64,000 nucleotides of DNA, taken from an uncultured Rhizobiaceae group bacterium. Lineage in GTDB: Bacteria > Pseudomonadota > Alphaproteobacteria > Rhizobiales > Rhizobiaceae. The notes below the pieces were generated by a model. The model did no database searches. It worked only from the letters and a program-made list of their open reading frames with translations, and was not told where the DNA came from. This document shows positions 16,161 to 26,417 of the stretch, piece after piece; position 1 is the first letter of the stretch, and each line of letters starts with the position of its first letter. Location: assembly GCA_947501445.1 (NCBI GenBank), contig CANMVS010000002.1:62001-126000 (forward strand). Reading direction: 5' to 3'. A program made the position numbers and the translations under genes.

Positions 16161-17963
16161 TTACATGGATTTGGCCGCATCCATCACCCGAAGCTGAACC
16201 GTTCGTCGGCCCTGCCAGTGGTTCACCGATAATGATCCGGCAAGATGAAATCTTTGACCACGACCATCGAGCAGCGCCGCACCAAGCTCTGTTTCTGCGG
16301 CACGAAATGCAATTGCGTCCAGTTTGGCCCCGGTCGTATCGGCCAATCGAAGTTTCAGATGGTCCTTGCCGACGATGCGCGCATCCAGCAACTGATGGTC
16401 CGGCACGGCCAGCACCGGTTGCGGGTGGCCTGCGCCATAGGGCCCGGCACTTTCCAACTGGTCGAGCAATTCAAGCGTTGCACCACTTGCAGCAACTGCC
16501 CCATCCAGTTTCATTGTTTGATTGGAACGCAATGCCTTGACGCGAACAGCAGCCGTTTCCTCAAAATAGGTGCGCAGTGCACCAAGGTTGCTCTGCTCGA
16601 CGCTTAAGCCGGCAGCCATGGAATGCCCGCCGCCCTTTGTGGCAAGACCGCTGTCAACTGCGCCGCGCACCATTGCGCCCATATCAAAACCACTGATCGA
16701 TCGCCCGGAACCGGTGCCAAGACCCGCCGGATTAATGGCAATCGCAAAGGCAGGCCGCTTGAATTTTTCCTTCAGCCGGGCGGCCACAATGCCAACAATC
16801 CCCGGATGCCATCCCTGCAACGCCGTTACCAAGACGGCAGGACCCTCGCCTGATCCGATTTCAGCCAGCGCCTCGGCCTCCGCCTCCTCCAGCATGGAGC
16901 GTTCCAGCAACTGGCGCTCCTGATTGAGCTGGTTGAGTTTTTCAGAAATTTCACGTGCCTCGTTGCTGTCACTCAGTGTCAGCAACCGGCTGCCAAGCGC
17001 AGCATCGCCAATCCTGCCGCCCGCATTGATCCTTGGCCCAAGCAAATAGCCCAGATGATAGGGTGTCACCGGCCCGTCAACACCTGCCACTTTCATAAGT
17101 GCTGCAAGCCCCGCATTGCCCATGTGGCGGGCAACAACCAGCCCCTTGACCACATAGGCGCGGTTAAGACCGGTCAGCGGCACAACATCACAAACCGTCG
17201 CCAGCGCCACCAGATCAAGCATTGCCATCAAATCAAGAGATGAGGAGCGCCTGTCTCCCGCACCACGCAGGCTCCGCAAGGTAGCAACAAGCGTCAGGAA
17301 CACCAGACCCGCTGCACATAAATGTCCCTGACCGGACAAATCATCGCCCCGGTTTGGATTGACCAGCGCAACACAGGGTGGATGATCCTGCGATATCTGA
17401 TGGTGGTCGATAATCACAACGTCAACACCCCTGGCACGGGCGCACTCGAGCGCCTCGTGACTGGTCGATCCGCAATCAACGGTCACAATCAATTCGGCAC
17501 CACGATCAATCAGATCGTCAATCGCGGTGGGATTGGGACCATACCCTTCGAAGATGCGATCGGGGATGTAGATCTCGTTGGCAACACCGAAGTGGCTCAA
17601 AAACAGGCTCATCAGGGAAGCCGAAGCCGCGCCATCCACATCGTAATCACCAAAAACAGCAACTTTGTGCTGCTTGGCTATGGCCTCGCACAAACGCGCA
17701 GCGGCCGCATCCATGTCGCGAAGCGAGGATGGATCGGGCATCAGATCCCGAAGGGTTGGCTCAAGAAAGGATTTTGCATTCTGTGCGGTAACGCCCCGCC
17801 CGGCCAATACCCGCGCCACCAGGTCGGAAATGCCTTCTGATTGTGAGATGGCCAAGGCGCGGTTTAAGCCAAGCTGGTCCAGCCGAGGCACCCAATACTG
17901 CTGAGTAAGCGACGATTCGACACCAAGAAAGGCCGGACCATGTTCATCCGTCATCGCACTCAT
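16161..17963 (-). CDS. recJ: Single-stranded-DNA-specific exonuclease RecJ
   Basis: A protein of 600 residues, usual length for RecJ. DHH-family motifs are clear: FGDYDVDGA (residues 104-112), VDCGS (162-166), IDHHQ (185-189), and the later SGRSISGFDMG and GGHSMAAG motifs of the DHHA1 half. The C-terminal OB domain follows. RecJ degrades single-stranded DNA 5' to 3' in recombination and mismatch repair. The ATG at 17963 has GGGAAG upstream. It lies about 150 bp after glpX on the same strand and is probably co-transcribed with it. Confidence 0.96.
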   Translation of the reverse strand: MSAMTDEHGPAFLGVESSLTQQYWVPRLDQLGLNRALAISQSEGISDLVARVLAGRGVTAQNAKSFLEPTLRDLMPDPSSLRDMDAAAARLCEAIAKQHKVAVFGDYDVDGAASASLMSLFLSHFGVANEIYIPDRIFEGYGPNPTAIDDLIDRGAELIVTVDCGSTSHEALECARARGVDVVIIDHHQISQDHPPCVALVNPNRGDDLSGQGHLCAAGLVFLTLVATLRSLRGAGDRRSSSLDLMAMLDLVALATVCDVVPLTGLNRAYVVKGLVVARHMGNAGLAALMKVAGVDGPVTPYHLGYLLGPRINAGGRIGDAALGSRLLTLSDSNEAREISEKLNQLNQERQLLERSMLEEAEAEALAEIGSGEGPAVLVTALQGWHPGIVGIVAARLKEKFKRPAFAIAINPAGLGTGSGRSISGFDMGAMVRGAVDSGLATKGGGHSMAAGLSVEQSNLGALRTYFEETAAVRVKALRSNQTMKLDGAVAASGATLELLDQLESAGPYGAGHPQPVLAVPDHQLLDARIVGKDHLKLRLADTTGAKLDAIAFRAAETELGAALLDGRGQRFHLAGSLSVNHWQGRRTVQLRVMDAAKSM

Positions 17964-18111
17964 TTACGCTTCCCATACTGTTTGCACAAATCTGGCGCCC
18001 GCTGTCAGACGCCGGCTACGCTCCAGTTGATCAATATAGGCAGGCGCACTCAAGCACAATTAGCTGCAGAGCCTTCTCACACATGATGCGAACCGGCTCA
18101 AACGGCTGTAT

Positions 18112-19098
18112 TCACCCGAATTTGCCAAGATCCTGATGTCTTGCCTTGATCTCACGTACGGTCAACGAAGAAGAACGCATGACGATTGTATGGGTGATGA
18201 TCGCATCTTTGGTAAAACGAACACCACCAAGCATATTGCCATCGGTTACACCCGTCGCGGCAAAGACAACATCTCCGCTGGCCATTTCGTCCATCGTGTA
18301 GATTTTCAACGGGTCTTTGATGCCCATGGTACGGGCACGGGCGATTTTGTCTTCCGTATTGAGCTGCAAGCGCCCCTGCATCTGACCACCGATACACCGC
18401 AGCGCAGCTGCTGCCAGCACACCTTCCGGCGCACCGCCTATGCCCATATAGATATCAATCCCGGTTTCGTCCGGGTCAGTCGTATGAATGATACCGGCAA
18501 CATCACCATCACCAATGAGGCGAATGGCTGCGCCCGTTCCGCGTACTTCCTCAATCATGCGTGCGTGTCGTGGACGGTCCAGAATACATGCTGTGATATC
18601 CGAAACCGCAACACCCTTGGCCTTGGCGACCGCGGCGATATTCTCGGTTGGTGTCGCGTCAATGGCAATGGTTCCGGCAGGATATCCAGGTCCAATGGCA
18701 ATTTTTTCCATATAGACATCCGGCGCATAAAGAAGACTGTCCTTTTCAGCGACGGCAATAACCGCAAGTGAATTGGGCAGGTTCTTCGCGCAGATCGTCG
18801 TGCCTTCCAGCGGATCAAGCGCAATGTCGACGTCCGGACCACTGCCTGTTCCAACTTCTTCGCCGATGTAAAGCATTGGCGCTTCATCGCGTTCGCCCTC
18901 GCCAATCACCACGCGGCCATTGATAGGCAGCATGTTGAGTTCCTTGCGCATGGCGTCAACAGCTACCTGATCAGCCTCTTTTTCATCGCCACGGCCTCTC
19001 AGCCTTGCAGCCGCGACTGCTGCCCGCTCAGTTACACGCACAATCTCAAGTGTCAGTATGCGGTCAAGATTGCTTTCGCCGCCGGATTTGGTTGCCAT
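18112..19098 (-). CDS. glpX: Class II fructose-1,6-bisphosphatase
   Basis: A protein of about 328 residues. It hydrolyses fructose-1,6-bisphosphate in gluconeogenesis (and sedoheptulose bisphosphate in some relatives). Metal and substrate motifs are VIGEGERDEAPMLYIGE, DPLEGTTICA, DRPRHARMIEEVRGTGAAI and the later GIGGAPEGVLAAAAL. The ATG at 19098 (MATKSGGESNLDRI) is the family's usual N-terminus; the 27 in-frame codons upstream are not conserved in character. In many rhizobia, as I recall, hom lies directly upstream; here hom is 30 kb away on the same strand. Confidence 0.95.
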   Translation of the reverse strand: MATKSGGESNLDRILTLEIVRVTERAAVAAARLRGRGDEKEADQVAVDAMRKELNMLPINGRVVIGEGERDEAPMLYIGEEVGTGSGPDVDIALDPLEGTTICAKNLPNSLAVIAVAEKDSLLYAPDVYMEKIAIGPGYPAGTIAIDATPTENIAAVAKAKGVAVSDITACILDRPRHARMIEEVRGTGAAIRLIGDGDVAGIIHTTDPDETGIDIYMGIGGAPEGVLAAAALRCIGGQMQGRLQLNTEDKIARARTMGIKDPLKIYTMDEMASGDVVFAATGVTDGNMLGGVRFTKDAIITHTIVMRSSSLTVREIKARHQDLGKFG

Positions 19099-19291
19099 TA
19101 CCGATGATCCTGTTGTTGTGATTTTGGCCCTGATAGCCCGTAGACCCGACCAATAGCAACGGTTGCATGGCAAATTCACTGCCGATTTATGATGTTATTT
19201 CAACTTGCTCACCATTAAATCGATTAGTGTTGCAGGGCACACAACGAACACCCCGGGTGCAATGTCAATTTCCGGCTTTTCCCATAGCCGT

Positions 19292-21676
19292 TCACGGGTA
19301 ATTTCCTTTAACCCGCTCTTTCGTCGGATCAAAATGCGGAAACGCCGTGACCGTGGCTTTCAAACGCTTTTGCTGCCCGTCCAGTTGTCCAACTTCAATT
19401 GCAGTCCCCGGTGCGGCACAGGTCACATCCAACCGGGCCAAAGCGATAACCTTACCCAGAATTGGGGACCGTATCGCCGATGTCACTTCACCTACCTGCG
19501 CTTTACCCAGACGAATACAGTCACCGGTTGAGGGAACAACACCGCCGGCAAGCTCCAGCCCCACGAGTTTTCTTTGCGGATGTGCCTTGCGCTCTTCGAT
19601 AGCTGCCCGTCCGATAAAATCATCTTCCTGCGTCTTTAATGGAACTGTAAATCCGATCCCTGCTTCAAAGGGATTTGTCTGATCGGAGAACTCGTAACCG
19701 GCAAAAATCAGGCCTGCTTCAACCCGCAGCATGTTGAGCGCCTCCAATCCGAGTGGAACCATACCCAATGGTTCACCCGCCTCCCACAGGGCGTCAAAAA
19801 CACGGTCGGCGTCTTTGGGGTGGCAAAACACTTCATAGCCCAATTCGCCGGAATAGCCTGTCCGGCTGACAACAACTGCCGCGCCATGAAAATCACCGAT
19901 GCGGGCGACTGAAAAGCGGAACCACTGCAACTCATCCATCGTTGGCTGTGTCGGTGGTGTCCACAACACCTTGTTGAGAATTTCGCGCGCGCGCGGCCCC
20001 TGGACAGCAACATTGTGCAACTGGTCTGTTGAAGAGCGAACCCAGGCATTCAAGCCGCGTTTTTCTGCCTGACTGCGCAGCCACAACCCACTGTCATCAT
20101 TGCCACCGATCCAGCGGAAGTTGGTATCGGCAAGACGGAACACGGTTCCATCATCGATCATCCCGCCGTGGTCGTAGCACATCGCAGTGTAAACGACCTG
20201 ACCGACTGCAAGCTTTTTCATATTGCGCGTCACGCAGATCTGCATCAGCTGTTCGGCATCGGGACCAGTCACCTCATATTTTCGCAATGGCGAAAGATCC
20301 ATGATCGCCGCCTTTTCGCGGCATGCCCAATATTCGGCAATTGCACCATGATTGGTCATCTGATTTGGCAGCCAGTAACCATTATACTCAACAAAATCAC
20401 GCGTATGTTGCGCAAACTTCTGATGAAACGCTGTCTTTTTTGTTTCTTCCACTTGCGCCTCCGCCGTTTTTCGCCAGCCAACAGACCGCTGAAAATCTTC
20501 TGTTTCGCTGTATACACGCACCTGAATGTCGGTCGGGTTCCAGCCATTGGCCGGATCGACGTCGCATGGACATGCGCTTGAGATACAGACCAGGTCGGTC
20601 AGAGCCCGCAACAAAACGTAGTCACCCGGGCGCGACCATGGGTCATTCATCGCTATGGAATTTGCATCATCAAGCATCGTGTTAAAAAAGAAATTGATGG
20701 CAGGCCATCCACCCCGTGGCCGCACATCAAACGACCTCAGACCCACATTCATATTGTCCGAGCAATTGATGTGCCCCGGATAACCCAGGTCCTCATAGTA
20801 GCGCGCCGTGCACGCCAGACCGAAAGTGTCATGTCGCCCGCAGGTGTCCTGAACAATTTCAACCAGCGGCTCATGGTCAACGCTAAAATATTTCGAATAG
20901 ATGCCCGGCATTGGATAGAGCGAACCCATCAACGAGCGTGTCGTGGTAGGATCGATTTCACGCTCCAGACCGTTGTCGAGCGCACGGGTTGAAAATGCCT
21001 GAAAGTCCGAGCATTCCCGCCCCTGAATATCAATGATCTGAATAAATTGCCCTGCATTGACCTGATAGGGGGTCGCATGGCCGGGCTGGATGTTGAAGTC
21101 GATGATCTGATCAGCCAGAGGCTCCGGCGGTGCCATCCCCCCTTTGCCCTCTGCCGGATTGGCGCGGCGGACATAGAGTATGATTTCCGTTAGCGTATCC
21201 TGCGCTTCGGGGAGCATTGGCTGCCCCGTTGCACATACGATGAGCAGCCCGTCACAACTGGCTTCAAAGGTCTGCATGTCACCCGGCCGCGATCCGCTCT
21301 CGAACAGCCGCGTACTATCGGCATTTGCCAGTTCAAATCCGGCCGCGTTCAGTGCCCTGGCAACTTTTTGACCGGAGCCATCCGATTGCAGCGCCACTTT
21401 GAGGGTGCTGGCATCACCGCCGCCTTTGGCACCGATCATGCCAGCGTCGGACGTGCCATCAGGGGCAAAGAAAACCAGTTCGGCGGGCTGAAGCCCCTCG
21501 CGATCCATAATTGAAAACGTATCACCGCGGTCAATGCGCACGCCACGCGATCCACCGCCTGGTATCGGGTGTCGTTCAACCCCGTGAGGCAGTACAGGTA
21601 ATCCGGGTGTAATCACCCCTGCCCGCTCATAGGGTGTTTCAAGTATGGGTCTCATGCCAGTTGCCTCCACCGCCAT
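19292..21676 (-). CDS. tdm: Trimethylamine N-oxide demethylase (DUF1989-GcvT fusion)
   Basis: A protein of about 794 residues with two parts. The N-terminal half (about 1-400) is a DUF1989/urea-carboxylase-associated domain; the C-terminal half (about 420-794) is a GcvT-like tetrahydrofolate-binding domain (AEYWACREKAAIMDLSPLRK, YTAMCYDHGGMIDDG, GELGYEVF). This is the architecture of Tdm, which splits TMAO into dimethylamine and formaldehyde. Cysteines 289, 305 and 369 have spacings (16 and 64) equal to those I recall for the zinc ligands of Methylocella Tdm (263, 279, 343). The start overlaps the upstream permease stop as TGATG, indicating translational coupling. An uncharacterised DUF1989-GcvT demethylase of another methylated amine remains possible. 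Confidence 0.82.
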   Translation of the reverse strand: MAVEATGMRPILETPYERAGVITPGLPVLPHGVERHPIPGGGSRGVRIDRGDTFSIMDREGLQPAELVFFAPDGTSDAGMIGAKGGGDASTLKVALQSDGSGQKVARALNAAGFELANADSTRLFESGSRPGDMQTFEASCDGLLIVCATGQPMLPEAQDTLTEIILYVRRANPAEGKGGMAPPEPLADQIIDFNIQPGHATPYQVNAGQFIQIIDIQGRECSDFQAFSTRALDNGLEREIDPTTTRSLMGSLYPMPGIYSKYFSVDHEPLVEIVQDTCGRHDTFGLACTARYYEDLGYPGHINCSDNMNVGLRSFDVRPRGGWPAINFFFNTMLDDANSIAMNDPWSRPGDYVLLRALTDLVCISSACPCDVDPANGWNPTDIQVRVYSETEDFQRSVGWRKTAEAQVEETKKTAFHQKFAQHTRDFVEYNGYWLPNQMTNHGAIAEYWACREKAAIMDLSPLRKYEVTGPDAEQLMQICVTRNMKKLAVGQVVYTAMCYDHGGMIDDGTVFRLADTNFRWIGGNDDSGLWLRSQAEKRGLNAWVRSSTDQLHNVAVQGPRAREILNKVLWTPPTQPTMDELQWFRFSVARIGDFHGAAVVVSRTGYSGELGYEVFCHPKDADRVFDALWEAGEPLGMVPLGLEALNMLRVEAGLIFAGYEFSDQTNPFEAGIGFTVPLKTQEDDFIGRAAIEERKAHPQRKLVGLELAGGVVPSTGDCIRLGKAQVGEVTSAIRSPILGKVIALARLDVTCAAPGTAIEVGQLDGQQKRLKATVTAFPHFDPTKERVKGNYP

Positions 21677-23640
21677 CAGCTCAATCCCAACGCCTGTTTT
21701 CGATCCGCAGACCACCGCACAATCAGGTGGTCAACCATCAATCCCATGAAGGCAACACACAGCCCAAGAACCAGCCCTTTGCCGACATCCGTCGAGGAGA
21801 GCGCGCGTTGCATTTCCTGCCCCAGATCCTGGGTGCCAATGAAGGCGGCGATAATGACCATGAACAGAGAAAACATCACCGTCTGGTTGACGCCGACCAT
21901 GATCGTGGGCAGCGCCAATGGCAATCCGACGGTCCACAATTGTTGGCCCCGCGTCGCCCCAGACATATTGGATGCCTCGATAAGCGCCTCCGGCACGCCG
22001 CGCAGCCCCTCTATTGTGTAACGGGTCATCGGCACCATTCCGAACACCACAACCGCACCGATGGCGGCAACATCATTGACCCCGAACAGCATGACAACCG
22101 GGATCAGGTAAATGAAACTTGGAAAAGTCTGCGCCGTATCACATACCAGCAGAACCGCCTTTGAACGCTTGGGCCTGAAGGAGGCCCAAATCCCCAGCGG
22201 CAAACCGATCAGCGCGGCAATAAATACCGCAAAGGAAACCATATAGGCCGTTATCATCGCCCTGTCCCACCAGCCGGACATGGCAATAAGACCGATAAAT
22301 GCCAGGCAGACCAGTGCGGATCGCAATCCGCCGATCAACCAGCCAATGCCTGCAAATAACAACAGCACGGCGGAATAGGGTAGCCACAAATAGCCATCAC
22401 GCATTGGAATGAGCACATTGACAATCAGGAAAGCGCGCAGCCAGTCGCTATAGGGTTTCAATATGGTGATAACCCAATCGGCCAGCACATCGAGCTCTTT
22501 GGAAATGGTGAAGGCCTGACTGCGCTTGACTTCGTGAGCCAATGGCCAGATTTGAGACAGCAGTACCGCAAATACCATCAATCCGCACCAGACCAGTAAC
22601 AGCTTGTGGCGCTGCCAAAAGGGCGTGCCACGCGGAAAATGCATCGGCTGTTTCTCAGCCCAGGCTTTTGAACAGCGATCCAGTGACATGGCAATGAGAA
22701 CAATCGTGACACCAATTTCAATCGAACGGCCAATTTTCAAAGCCTGCAACAGCTGCAACAGTTTCTGCCCAAGTCCGGGCATGCCGATGAAACTGGCCAG
22801 CACAACCATTGCCAGACATTGCATGATCACCTGATTGACACCGATCAGAATTTCCGTGCGTGCAGTGGGAATGCGTACATGGCGCAGCAATTGCCAGCTT
22901 GTCGACCCACACATCTGGCCGCTTTCCACAACTTCGGGCGGCACTTTCTTGAGCCCCAGCAATGTCATCCGGATCATCGGCGGGGTCGCAAAAATTATTG
23001 TAACAATCGCACCGGCCTTCGGACCAATGCCGATAAAGACAACAACCGGAATCATATAGGCAAAGTGTGGCAGGGATTGCGCGACATTGAGTATCGGATT
23101 GATCGTCTGCTCAACCCAGTTGCGCCGCCACGCGGCAATTCCCAGTACCAGCCCGAGCAAAATGGCGATGGGCGCAGCCACAACAATGACCGACAGGGTC
23201 TCCATTGCCCATTTCCATTGCCCCAAAACTGCGATCCAGACGAATGTACCGCCGGAAAGAAGGGCCAACCGCCAACCTTTCAAGGCGTAGCCGATCATGA
23301 ACACGGTCAGGGCGACCACCAGCCATGGAAGCGGTCCAATCCTTGGCCAACGGTTTTTCCCGTAGAGCAAATTGGCCGTCACATCGAGCAGCCATTCAAC
23401 CCCGGCAGCAAAGGCCCGGGTGACCTGCATCAACCCCAGATCATCACGAAGAAATGCAAAGAGCGCATTGATCCAATTGGCAAAGGAAAGCACCAGCCAG
23501 TCCGGCGGACGTATCAAATCTGCTGGCAGGATAAATTTCGTCAGTGTCAGCAGCAGAGCGATGGCCAAAATTACATAGCCAACTGATTTGCGATTAAACC
23601 AGAGCATCGTTGGCGTTGCTGTGGAGGCCAGATCGCTCAT
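21676..23640 (-). CDS. ABC transporter permease, tandem ProW-type (TMAO/betaine importer)
   Basis: A protein of 654 residues containing two complete BPD_transp_1 permease units in one chain. The first core is around residues 140-310, with PPMIRMTLLGLKKVPPEVVE and a following GLGQKLLQ. The second is around 440-630, with VPMTRYTIEGLRGVPEALIE and DLGQEMQ. Each has its own EAA-type coupling loop, so one polypeptide may replace the usual homodimer. It is the membrane part of the importer encoded with the ATPase upstream (ATGA overlap) and with tdm downstream (TGATG overlap). It corresponds to the permease of the tmoXWV TMAO transporter; I am unsure which letter applies, so no symbol is given. Confidence 0.85.
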   Translation of the reverse strand: MSDLASTATPTMLWFNRKSVGYVILAIALLLTLTKFILPADLIRPPDWLVLSFANWINALFAFLRDDLGLMQVTRAFAAGVEWLLDVTANLLYGKNRWPRIGPLPWLVVALTVFMIGYALKGWRLALLSGGTFVWIAVLGQWKWAMETLSVIVVAAPIAILLGLVLGIAAWRRNWVEQTINPILNVAQSLPHFAYMIPVVVFIGIGPKAGAIVTIIFATPPMIRMTLLGLKKVPPEVVESGQMCGSTSWQLLRHVRIPTARTEILIGVNQVIMQCLAMVVLASFIGMPGLGQKLLQLLQALKIGRSIEIGVTIVLIAMSLDRCSKAWAEKQPMHFPRGTPFWQRHKLLLVWCGLMVFAVLLSQIWPLAHEVKRSQAFTISKELDVLADWVITILKPYSDWLRAFLIVNVLIPMRDGYLWLPYSAVLLLFAGIGWLIGGLRSALVCLAFIGLIAMSGWWDRAMITAYMVSFAVFIAALIGLPLGIWASFRPKRSKAVLLVCDTAQTFPSFIYLIPVVMLFGVNDVAAIGAVVVFGMVPMTRYTIEGLRGVPEALIEASNMSGATRGQQLWTVGLPLALPTIMVGVNQTVMFSLFMVIIAAFIGTQDLGQEMQRALSSTDVGKGLVLGLCVAFMGLMVDHLIVRWSADRKQALGLS

Positions 23641-24668
23641 TTACGATCTCCAAAAAGCAGATCCAGCGCAGCCTGTCGATCCAGCTTCCCGATGATGGCG
23701 CCTTTTTCATCAGCGATCGGCAAAAACTCACGGGTGTCACTGACCAGTTGCCGGCCAATTTCTGCCAATGTTGCACCAGCGGCTACCGCTTCTCCCTCAA
23801 CGGCAAGACCATTCATGGCCTGGGCCAGGAAGCCGGTGCGCACAACGCGTGATTTTTCTATTTCCTCGGTGAACTTTCGTACATAGTCCGTTGCCGGTTT
23901 CAGCACGATATTGTCCGGTGTACCAATCTGCTCAACAGCGCCATCCTTCATGATGGCGATCCGGTCAGCAAGGCGCAAAGCCTCGTCGAAATCATGGGTA
24001 ATGAAGACAATCGTTTTGCCAAGCATTTCCTGCAAGCGTAAAAACTCGTCCTGCATTTCACGGCGAATGAGCGGATCCAGCGCGGAAAACGGCTCGTCGA
24101 GGAACCATATATCGGGTTCAATGGCCAGGCTTCTGGCAATGCCAACCCGCTGCTGTTGTCCGCCGGAAAGTTCCCTTGGGAAATATTCCTCGCGACCTTC
24201 CAGGCCAACCAGTTTAATGACTTCGAGCGCACGGGCGCGCCGATCATGACGGTTCTGACCACGCATCTCCAATGGATAGGCGACGTTTTCGAGCACGGTG
24301 CGATGCGGCAGCAGGGCAAAATTCTGAAATACCATGCCCATCTTGTTGCGCCGTATGTCAATGAGTTGTTTTTCACTGAGTGCCAGCAGGTCTTCACCAT
24401 CAATCGATATGGAGCCGCTGGTAACCTCCACAAGGCGTGACAGGCAGCGAACCAATGTTGATTTCCCGGACCCTGACAGGCCCATGATAACAAGCATTTC
24501 GCCACGGTTTATTTCAAGGGAGACATCGCGAACGGCGGCGATATAGCCTGCCTGACTGATTTCATCAAAAGTTGGTGTTCCCTGCAGTTGCTGCAGATAC
24601 TGTTGCGGTTTGTCTCCATACAGCTTCCAGATATTGCTGCACTGAATTACGGTTTTATCGTGGCTCAT
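23637..24668 (-). CDS. ABC transporter ATP-binding protein, ProV/OpuAA type (TMAO/betaine importer)
   Basis: A protein of 343 residues. Walker A is GLSGSGKST, the Q-loop is in VFQNFALLPHRT, the signature is LSGGQQQRVGIARSLA, Walker B is IWFLDEPFSALD, and the switch His is in FITHDFDEA. The ~90 residues after the core are a short CBS-like regulatory tail as in quaternary-amine importers. It energises the tandem permease, whose start overlaps this stop (ATGA). A large hairpin separates it from the upstream binding-protein gene, so it is probably expressed at a lower level than that protein. Confidence 0.88.
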   Translation of the reverse strand: MSHDKTVIQCSNIWKLYGDKPQQYLQQLQGTPTFDEISQAGYIAAVRDVSLEINRGEMLVIMGLSGSGKSTLVRCLSRLVEVTSGSISIDGEDLLALSEKQLIDIRRNKMGMVFQNFALLPHRTVLENVAYPLEMRGQNRHDRRARALEVIKLVGLEGREEYFPRELSGGQQQRVGIARSLAIEPDIWFLDEPFSALDPLIRREMQDEFLRLQEMLGKTIVFITHDFDEALRLADRIAIMKDGAVEQIGTPDNIVLKPATDYVRKFTEEIEKSRVVRTGFLAQAMNGLAVEGEAVAAGATLAEIGRQLVSDTREFLPIADEKGAIIGKLDRQAALDLLFGDRK

Positions 24669-24682
24669 TTGACCCCCTGTGG

Positions 24683-24714
24683 GTCCCGCCCCGAAAAAAA
24701 GTTCGGGGCGGGAC
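24683..24714 (-). promoter_or_regulatory. 13-bp perfect hairpin between binding-protein and ATPase genes
   Basis: GTCCCGCCCCGAA and TTCGGGGCGGGAC form a perfect 13-bp stem with a 6-nt loop. It starts about 15 nt after the binding-protein stop codon and ends about 15 nt before the ATPase start. There is no T-run after it on the minus strand, so it fits an mRNA-stabilising or partial-termination structure, as found after binding-protein genes of ABC importers (for example malE), better than a full terminator. Confidence 0.75.
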
Positions 24715-24728
24715 TATTCAAAATAGGA

Positions 24729-25778
<1,050 letters not shown>

Positions 25779-25820
25779 TCAGTTGATCCTCCCTGCTGAT
25801 TTGTTTTGCTTCTTGCATGT

Positions 25821-26417
25821 CTATCTTTGTGCTGTGTCAGGATCGGCAAAACTGTTTTCCCAATCCGGTTTGAATGCCAATACGATTGAATCTGGCCGCA
25901 ACCCCGGATTAAACATCACGTTGTGCCACCAGGTTGCCTGGTGAAGAAAATGGTCTTGCGACAGGCGCTCAAGGCTGCAATCAAGATCAAAACTCTGGCT
26001 GTAGGCTTCAAATTTTAACCGGCAGCGTCCGGCATCCAGCATTGCCTGTGCACCCTTTGACTGCGCGCTGAACGTCGATGTCAGGGTATCGGCAAACTCA
26101 TCGGCTTTTTGAAAGTAGACTTCGCATAGAAATTGCAACGCTTTTTCCCGCCGTTGGGCCGGATCAAACGTTCGTTTGGCAATATGCCGAAGCTCTGGTG
26201 TTTTTGAATATTCAGGGCGTTTTGACAACACTGTGATGATATGACCGACCGGCTGCGTTTTGCCGGGCAGGTACACCGAGGGCGTGATTGCATCATCAGG
26301 TCGCCCGTCGCTCTCCCGCATGGCGATCTGGCGAACCCGGCACTGCCACTTCAAAAACGCCTTGCGCATTGGATGATCGACCTGTGGCAACTCGAATATT
26401 TCGGCAAGTGATGTCAT
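25821..26417 (-). CDS. Uncharacterised 198-residue protein of the methylated-amine locus
   Basis: A soluble, charged protein without signal peptide or transmembrane segment and with no family I recognise. Visible features are an N-terminal LAEIFELPQVDHPMRKAFLK, a central helical region rich in Lys/Arg and Glu (RTFDPAQRREKALQFLCEVY), and a C-terminal His/Trp-rich stretch (FLHQATWWHNVMFNPG) that could be a metal or ligand site. Its ATG overlaps the stop of the upstream C-N hydrolase gene (ATGA), so the two are translated together and probably act together. It is the last gene before the tmoX promoter. A role in methylated-amine catabolism is inferred from position only. Confidence 0.6.
   Translation of the reverse strand: MTSLAEIFELPQVDHPMRKAFLKWQCRVRQIAMRESDGRPDDAITPSVYLPGKTQPVGHIITVLSKRPEYSKTPELRHIAKRTFDPAQRREKALQFLCEVYFQKADEFADTLTSTFSAQSKGAQAMLDAGRCRLKFEAYSQSFDLDCSLERLSQDHFLHQATWWHNVMFNPGLRPDSIVLAFKPDWENSFADPDTAQR

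Noticed and set aside
22819-23586. 255-codon plus-strand frame opposite the permease gene
   Set aside because: Antisense to membrane helices of the permease; composition is His/Pro/Asn-rich and shows no family features.
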